Positions 59,333 to 64,000 of a stretch of 64,000 nucleotides of DNA are shown in pieces. This DNA comes from Sinorhizobium fredii (GTDB taxonomy: Bacteria > Pseudomonadota > Alphaproteobacteria > Rhizobiales > Rhizobiaceae), in NCBI RefSeq assembly GCF_002944405.1, contig NZ_CP024308.1:62001-126000 (forward strand), given 5' to 3'. The notes beneath the pieces are model-generated. The model was not told the origin of the DNA and searched no databases. It saw only the letters and a list, made by a program, of their open reading frames with translations. Every line of letters begins with the position of its first letter. The first letter of the stretch is position 1. The translations under genes and the position numbers were made by a program.

Positions 59333-60283
59333 GTGGCAAAGGCATTCGCATCGCAGGGCGACCTGGCTGAAAAGAAGATCTCGTTCACCGAGGTCGGCCG
59401 TGACCTCTGGGCATTCACTGCGGAGGGTGATCCCAACACCGGGGTTATCATCGGCGACGACGGAGTGATGATCGTGGACGCGCAAGCCACCCCCCGACTT
59501 GCGAACAAGGTGGTCGAGAAGGTTCGCACCGTCACCGACAAGCCGATCAAGTACGTGGTTCTGACGCACTATCACGCAGTCCGCGTTCTCGGGGCGTCGG
59601 CCTACGGAGCTCAGCAGGTCTTCATGTCCGACAAGGCGAGGGCCATGGTCGTGGAACGCGGCCAGCAGGACTGGGAGTCTGAATTCCAGCGCTTCCCTAG
59701 ACTGTTCCAGGGTCACGAGAGCATTCCTGGGCTGACCTGGCCAACCATGACCTTCAAGGATCGCATGACGGTGTTTATGGGCGGGCGCCGCGTCGACCTC
59801 ATGCATCTTGGCCGCGCGCACACGGCCGGCGACATCGTCGCACATGTGCCGGATCAAAGCGTGATGTTTACAGGCGATATCGTCGAGTATCACTCGGCCT
59901 GCTATTGCGGGGACGCCCACTTCAATGACTGGCCCGCCACAATCGAAGCGATTCGGGCATTCGACGTCGACGCCATCGCACCCGGTCGTGGGGACGCTTT
60001 GCAGGGCAGGGACTTGGTCCGGAAGGCGCTCGACAGCACGGCCGACTTCGTCCGCTCAACTTACCGTCCCGTTGCGCGTGTGGCATTGGGCGGGGGCACG
60101 CTGAAGCAGGCCTGGGATGCTTGCCGCGCCGAATGCGACCCCAAGTACTCGACCTATGCCATCTACGAGCATTGCCTGCCGTTCAATGTCGCCAGAGCCT
60201 ACGACGAGGCTCTCGGGATCGACACGCCGAGAATCTGGACCGCCGAGCGCGACCGCGAGATGTGGGATGCCCTGCAGGGCTAA
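59333..60283 (+). CDS. MBL-fold protein with altered metal motif
   Basis: A 316-residue metallo-beta-lactamase-fold protein. The fold is clear: GVIIGDDGVMIVDAQATP, KYVVLTHYHAVRVLG, LMHLGRAHTAGDIVAHVPDQ and VMFTGDIVEYHS. The usual THxHxDH motif reads THYHAVRV, so the Asp and third His are absent, while other ligands (HTAGD, GD) are kept. It may bind one metal or have a changed activity. It lies between fumarylacetoacetate hydrolase and a FAD monooxygenase gene, and its role in the pathway is unknown. The GTG start has AAGGAG at good distance. Confidence 0.83.
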   Translation: MAKAFASQGDLAEKKISFTEVGRDLWAFTAEGDPNTGVIIGDDGVMIVDAQATPRLANKVVEKVRTVTDKPIKYVVLTHYHAVRVLGASAYGAQQVFMSDKARAMVVERGQQDWESEFQRFPRLFQGHESIPGLTWPTMTFKDRMTVFMGGRRVDLMHLGRAHTAGDIVAHVPDQSVMFTGDIVEYHSACYCGDAHFNDWPATIEAIRAFDVDAIAPGRGDALQGRDLVRKALDSTADFVRSTYRPVARVALGGGTLKQAWDACRAECDPKYSTYAIYEHCLPFNVARAYDEALGIDTPRIWTAERDREMWDALQG

Positions 60284-60307
60284 AGACAGGGGGATTGGGA
60301 GGCAGAA

Positions 60308-61915
60308 ATGAGCAGAATTTTTGAAGCGCCCCTCTATCCATATCGACGGTCGAAGGACCAGGACACGGTCAGGGCGGTGCGTCACCCGGTGGTGGTTGTA
60401 GGCGCGGGTCCGGTCGGGCTCGCGCTGGCTATCGACCTGACCAGCCAGGGGGTGCCGGTCGTCGTGCTCGACGACAACGACAAGGTCAGTTTCGGGTCGC
60501 GGGCGATATGCTTCGCCAAACGCACCCTGGAGATAATGGACCGGCTGGGTTGCGCGGATCCGATGGTCGAAAGGGGCGTACAATGGAGCCTTGGCAAGGT
60601 CTACTTCGACGAACGCCAGGTCTTCGAATTCAACCTGCTGCCTGAGAGCGGGCACAAGCGTCCCGCGTTCATCAATCTCCAGCAGTACTATCTCGAGCAT
60701 GAGCTGGTGGCACGCCTCCGTGCTCTCGAGGAGGAAGGCAACGCCATCGACCTCCGCGGCAACAACAAGGTGACGGCGGTCCGGCGGACCGTCGACGGCG
60801 TGCAGCTCACGGTCGACACACCCGAAGGGCCGTATGAAATCGAGGCCGACTGGCTCGTGGCTTGTGACGGAGCGAACTCGCCCGTGCGGCGTGCGCTTGG
60901 ACTGGATTTCGTCGGGCGCGTCTTCGAGGACAACTTTCTGATCGCCGACATTGTGATGGAAGGCGGTGTCGAGTTCCCGGTGGAGCGGCGATTCTGGTTC
61001 GATCCCCCCTTCAACCGCGGCCAGTCCGCGCTGCTGCACAAGCAGCCGGACAACGTCTGGCGGGTGGACCTTCAGCTCGGCTGGAACATCGACAAGAGCG
61101 AGGAATCGAAGCCGGAGCGGGTGATCTCGCGACTGAAGGCGTTTCTGGGCGAGGACGCGAGGTTCGAACTGGAATGGGTTTCCATCTATACGTTCCAGTG
61201 CCGCCGGATGGAGAACTTCAGGCACGATCGGGTGATCTTCGCCGGCGACAGCGCTCATCAGGTATCGCCGTTCGGCGCGCGTGGTGCCAATTCCGGAATC
61301 CAGGATGCGGACAATCTCGCCTGGAAGCTCGCGCTCGTCTTGCAGCGCAAAGCTCCGGAATCATTGCTCGACAGCTACGACCTCGAGCGCAGGCAGGCGG
61401 CGGACGAGAACATTCTGCATTCGAGCAGATCGACCGATTTCATCACGCCGAAGTCGGAGACGAGCCGTCTGTTCCGGGATGCCGTGCTGAACCTCTCCGA
61501 GCATTTCCCCGCGACACGCCCCATGGTGAATTCCGGCAGGCTGTCTTTGCCGAGCGTGCATGACGGATCACCGCTAAACGGACCCGATTGCGAGGACATG
61601 CCTTCGCGGACGCGGCCCGGCGCGCCCGCCAGCGACGCCCCCGTTTCCGGCGGCTGGCTGCTCGACCGCCTCGGTGGAGGGTTCCAACTGCTGACCATCG
61701 ACTGCGACGTGCCGGAGCACCTAGAAATCGAAGGCATCGGTATTGAACGCGTGGCGCTGACCGCCACTGGCCTGGAGGAGCTGCGGACACGCTGGCTCGG
61801 CTCCGCCGACAGCGCCGTGTACCTGCTGCGCCCCGACCAGCACGTTGTCGGTCGGTGGCGCTCGTTTGATCGGGAAGCGGTTCGATCCGCTGTCCTCAGG
61901 GCTGTCGGGAGGTGA
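60308..61915 (+). CDS. FAD-dependent aromatic monooxygenase (MhpA/PHBH-like)
   Basis: A 535-residue flavin hydroxylase. FAD motifs are PVVVVGAGPVGLALAIDLTS, ADWLVACDGANSPVRRALGL (DG motif) and VIFAGDSAHQVSPFGARGAN (GD motif). A thioredoxin-like C-terminal extension seems present. It belongs with 3-(3-hydroxyphenyl)propionate and 2,4-dichlorophenol hydroxylases. In this operon it could make homogentisate from 3-hydroxyphenylacetate or another phenol. That assignment is inferred from context only. GGGAGG precedes the ATG. Confidence 0.87.
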   Translation: MSRIFEAPLYPYRRSKDQDTVRAVRHPVVVVGAGPVGLALAIDLTSQGVPVVVLDDNDKVSFGSRAICFAKRTLEIMDRLGCADPMVERGVQWSLGKVYFDERQVFEFNLLPESGHKRPAFINLQQYYLEHELVARLRALEEEGNAIDLRGNNKVTAVRRTVDGVQLTVDTPEGPYEIEADWLVACDGANSPVRRALGLDFVGRVFEDNFLIADIVMEGGVEFPVERRFWFDPPFNRGQSALLHKQPDNVWRVDLQLGWNIDKSEESKPERVISRLKAFLGEDARFELEWVSIYTFQCRRMENFRHDRVIFAGDSAHQVSPFGARGANSGIQDADNLAWKLALVLQRKAPESLLDSYDLERRQAADENILHSSRSTDFITPKSETSRLFRDAVLNLSEHFPATRPMVNSGRLSLPSVHDGSPLNGPDCEDMPSRTRPGAPASDAPVSGGWLLDRLGGGFQLLTIDCDVPEHLEIEGIGIERVALTATGLEELRTRWLGSADSAVYLLRPDQHVVGRWRSFDREAVRSAVLRAVGR

Positions 61916-61917
61916 AG

Positions 61918-62124
61918 GTGGCAGAACTGATCGTCAATCCAAACATTCCGGACCCGGATGATTTCTACGCCGAGCTCCTCGCTGCGCACGAAGGGCGGGC
62001 CAAGGCGGAGAGCGACGCGTTCAACGCTCGCCTCATTCTGCTCCTTGCCAACCACATCGGAGACCGGACGGTTCTCACGCAGGCGCTGGAAGCGGCCGCC
62101 CGGAGCAGGAATGTCGATGAGTGA
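61918..62124 (+). CDS. DUF2783 family small protein
   Basis: A 68-residue protein: VAELIVNPNIPDPDDFYAEL, then AHEGRAKAESDAFNARLILL and LANHIGDRTVLTQALEAA. This matches my memory of the DUF2783 family, small proteins found beside flavin monooxygenases in aromatic operons. The GTG at 61918 has GGGAGG five bases upstream. A GTG at 61912 overlapping the previous stop is the alternative. It overlaps the start of maiA. It may assist the monooxygenase, but no function is known. Confidence 0.68.
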   Translation: MAELIVNPNIPDPDDFYAELLAAHEGRAKAESDAFNARLILLLANHIGDRTVLTQALEAAARSRNVDE

Positions 62125-62758
62125 AATCGTCCTCTACGACTACTGGCGGTCGTCGGCGAGCTACAGGGTTCGGATCGCCCTCAACCTTCTCGGTCTCCCG
62201 CACAGCTCGGTCTCCGTGAACCTCCTCGACCACTCCCACAGGAGCGAGGCGCACCTCCAGCGCAATCCGCAAGGTCTGGTGCCGGTGCTGGGGGTCGGCG
62301 AAGTCATGTTGACGCAGTCGCTCGCCATCATCGAGTACCTTGCCGAGACGCAACGCTCGGAACTGCTCCTCCCGGCCGCTCCCTTGGGAAGGCATCGTGT
62401 CCGCGCGCTCTCCCATGCGATCGCCATGGACATCCATCCCATCTGCAACATGGGGGTCGCAGCCCACGTGATGCAGATCACAGGGGCCGGCGAGGAGGCG
62501 CGTGGCGCGTGGATGCGGAAGTTCATAGGCGAGGGACTGCATGCATTCGAGCGGATGCTGGACCACCCGTCAACCGCTGCCTACTGTCACGGAGATGGTC
62601 CGACGATGGCCGACGTATGCCTCGTGCCCCAAGTCTACAATGCCGAGCGGTGGGGCGTGGAGCTTGCCAGTATGCCTCGGGTGTCGGCGATTGCCGAACG
62701 ATGCCGAGCACTGCCCGCGTTCGCTGCCGCTCACCCGGACGCCGTGAAACCAGCCTGA
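62117..62758 (+). CDS. maiA: Maleylacetoacetate isomerase (zeta-class GST)
   Basis: A 213-residue zeta glutathione transferase that isomerises maleylacetoacetate to fumarylacetoacetate. The start EIVLYDYWRSSASYRVRIAL contains the SSxxxR motif. The usual cysteine after the two serines is alanine here, as in some bacterial members. NPQGLVPVLGVGEVMLTQSL is the glutathione-binding part, and CHGDGPTMADVCLVPQVYNA is the typical C-terminal block. An ATG at 62111 is also possible. Its start overlaps the DUF2783 gene. Confidence 0.92.
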   Translation: MSEIVLYDYWRSSASYRVRIALNLLGLPHSSVSVNLLDHSHRSEAHLQRNPQGLVPVLGVGEVMLTQSLAIIEYLAETQRSELLLPAAPLGRHRVRALSHAIAMDIHPICNMGVAAHVMQITGAGEEARGAWMRKFIGEGLHAFERMLDHPSTAAYCHGDGPTMADVCLVPQVYNAERWGVELASMPRVSAIAERCRALPAFAAAHPDAVKPA

Positions 62759-62780
62759 CCAAACGAGTAGTCGAAACGCC

Positions 62781-64000
62781 ATGAATCCACTCAAGCCATT
62801 GTGGACGCCCACGTCCTATGCCCTCGAGCACAGCCCGATGGCACTGTTCATGAAACGCTGCAGCGAGAGATCCGGGCGCATCTTTGACGACTATGGCGAC
62901 TTCCACGCCTGGTCCGTCAGCAACATGCGCGAGTTCTGGTCCGAGGTCTGGGATGAATGCGACGTCATCGGCGAAAGAGGAACCGAGGTTCTGGTTGACG
63001 GCGATGACATGCGGCGAGCCCGCTTCTTTCCCGGAGCAAAACTCAACTTCGCGGAGAACCTCCTGCGCAAGCGGGGACCCGGACCTGCATTGATCTTCCA
63101 TGGCGAGGACAGGGTCGGCTACAGCGTCACGTGGGACGAGCTGCATGGGTTGGTGTCGAGGATGCAGCAGGCGCTGAGCATCCTGGGCGTTGGCCGCGGC
63201 GACCGGGTCGTGGCTATGCTCCCGAACCTGCCGGAGACCATCGCTCTGATGCTTGCCACGGCGTCGCAGGGTGCAGTCTGGGCTTCATGCTCCCCGGACT
63301 TCGGCGTGAGCGGGGTCCTCGACCGCTTCGCACAGGTGGAGCCGAAGCTGTTCGTTGCGTGCGACGGCTACTGGTACAACGGAAAGAAACAGGGCGTCGG
63401 CGACAAGGTCAGGGAAGTGGCGGCCAGCATGCAAGTACCCCTCGTCATCGTGCCGTATGCGGGCGACGCCGAAACCTTGGCGGCTTCCATCCCGGGAGCG
63501 GTTACGCTCGCGGGACTCATCCGCGAATTCCAGCCGCGGGCCATCGACTTCGACAGGGTGCCGTTCTCGCACCCCCTGTACATCCTCTTCTCATCGGGCA
63601 CGACAGGCGCGCCGAAATGCATCGTGCATTCCGTCGGCGGCACGCTGTTGCAACACCTCAAGGAGCATAGGTTCCACTGCGGAGTGGGCGATGGGGACCG
63701 CCTGTTCTACTTCACGACATGCGGATGGATGATGTGGAACTGGCTGGCCAGCGGGCTCGCGCTTGGCGCTACGCTTTGCCTATACGACGGATCGCCGTTC
63801 TATCCGGGCCCGGGCGTGCTTTTCGACTATGCCGAGCAGGAACGGTTTTCCGTCTTTGGCACCTCGGCCAAGTACATCGACGCGGTGCGAAAGAGCGGCT
63901 ACAGGCCGGGCGAAACGCATGACCTCTCGGCCATGCGTCTCTTGGCGTCCACCGGGTCGCCGCTGTCGCCGGAAGGCTTCGCATTCGTCTACGAGGCGAT
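62781..64000 (+). CDS. aacS: Acetoacetyl-CoA synthetase (3' end outside window)
   Basis: At least 406 residues of an AMP-forming ligase with no stop before the window edge. The start [20 protein letters not shown] and [12 protein letters not shown] are typical of acetoacetate-CoA ligases. [20 protein letters not shown] and the AMP-binding P-loop [20 protein letters not shown] follow, then [17 protein letters not shown] residues ([20 protein letters not shown]). It would activate the acetoacetate released by fumarylacetoacetate hydrolase, 22 bp after maiA. About 240 more residues, including the catalytic lysine, are expected beyond the edge. Confidence 0.92.
   Translation, partial: MNPLKPLWTPTSYALEHSPMALFMKRCSERSGRIFDDYGDFHAWSVSNMREFWSEVWDECDVIGERGTEVLVDGDDMRRARFFPGAKLNFAENLLRKRGPGPALIFHGEDRVGYSVTWDELHGLVSRMQQALSILGVGRGDRVVAMLPNLPETIALMLATASQGAVWASCSPDFGVSGVLDRFAQVEPKLFVACDGYWYNGKKQGVGDKVREVAASMQVPLVIVPYAGDAETLAASIPGAVTLAGLIREFQPRAIDFDRVPFSHPLYILFSSGTTGAPKCIVHSVGGTLLQHLKEHRFHCGVGDGDRLFYFTTCGWMMWNWLASGLALGATLCLYDGSPFYPGPGVLFDYAEQERFSVFGTSAKYIDAVRKSGYRPGETHDLSAMRLLASTGSPLSPEGFAFVYEA

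Overview
The window reads as part of a large accessory replicon (megaplasmid or symbiotic plasmid) of a rhizobial alphaproteobacterium, probably Sinorhizobium/Ensifer or Rhizobium. The grounds are a clear homologue of the symbiosis regulator SyrB, a broken MucR/Ros regulator, a WGR-domain protein, a ProQ/FinO protein, a plasmid-type ParA with a ribbon-helix-helix partner, and a mobilisation module (MobC, a long relaxase, a candidate oriT). No rRNA, tRNA, CRISPR array or intact insertion sequence was recognised.

Layout. (1) 1-3675: end of an oxygenase-type catabolic operon: amidohydrolase C-terminus, Rieske ferredoxin, VanB-type reductase, VOC protein, NHL-repeat protein. (2) 4223-12126: a five-gene oligopeptide/nickel-type ABC importer, a MarR regulator and an MFS exporter. 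Three copies of a 19-bp motif (TATWCAG-N5-CTGATCA) tie the importer and exporter promoters together. (3) 12240-14877: an aldehyde dehydrogenase remnant, scoAB (acetoacetate CoA-transferase) and a divergent LysR gene. (4) 15372-17834: a PAS-GGDEF-EAL protein with a degenerate GGDEF motif. (5) 18253-27187: plasmid backbone and symbiosis-type small genes: three SyrB-like proteins, HTH proteins, ProQ/FinO, a frameshifted MucR/Ros gene, and a parA/RHH locus. (6) 27188-31108: candidate oriT, mobC, relaxase and a small membrane protein. (7) 31831-56357: a catabolic island headed by an IclR regulator. It holds an APH-type kinase, an AGXT2L-type aminotransferase/phospholyase, an SDR and an APC permease; then etfBA-purU-folD-ETF:quinone oxidoreductase with a truncated formaldehyde dehydrogenase gene; a second class III aminotransferase and a HAD hydrolase; a TctCBA transporter; an aldehyde dehydrogenase; a dimethylglycine/sarcosine dehydrogenase-type enzyme; a UPF0261 protein; and a TMADH/StcD-like flavin demethylase. 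Four copies of a 17-bp motif (GGTKATAATAWTGAACC) lie at the iclR promoter and in the two divergent intergenic regions. (8) 56376-64000: MarR regulator and a homogentisate operon: hmgA, fumarylacetoacetate hydrolase, MBL protein, FAD monooxygenase, DUF2783 protein, maiA and a cut-off acetoacetyl-CoA synthetase.

How it fits together. Island 7 looks like a pathway for an N-methylated amino compound. Flavin demethylases would strip methyl groups. Electrons would go through ETF and ETF-QO to quinone, and the one-carbon units through tetrahydrofolate, FolD and PurU to formate. Aminotransferases and aldehyde dehydrogenase would process the carbon skeleton. Region 8 breaks homogentisate into fumarate and acetoacetate. 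Acetoacetate can then be activated by the synthetase or by ScoAB. The substrates of regions 1-2 and 7 cannot be read from sequence alone.
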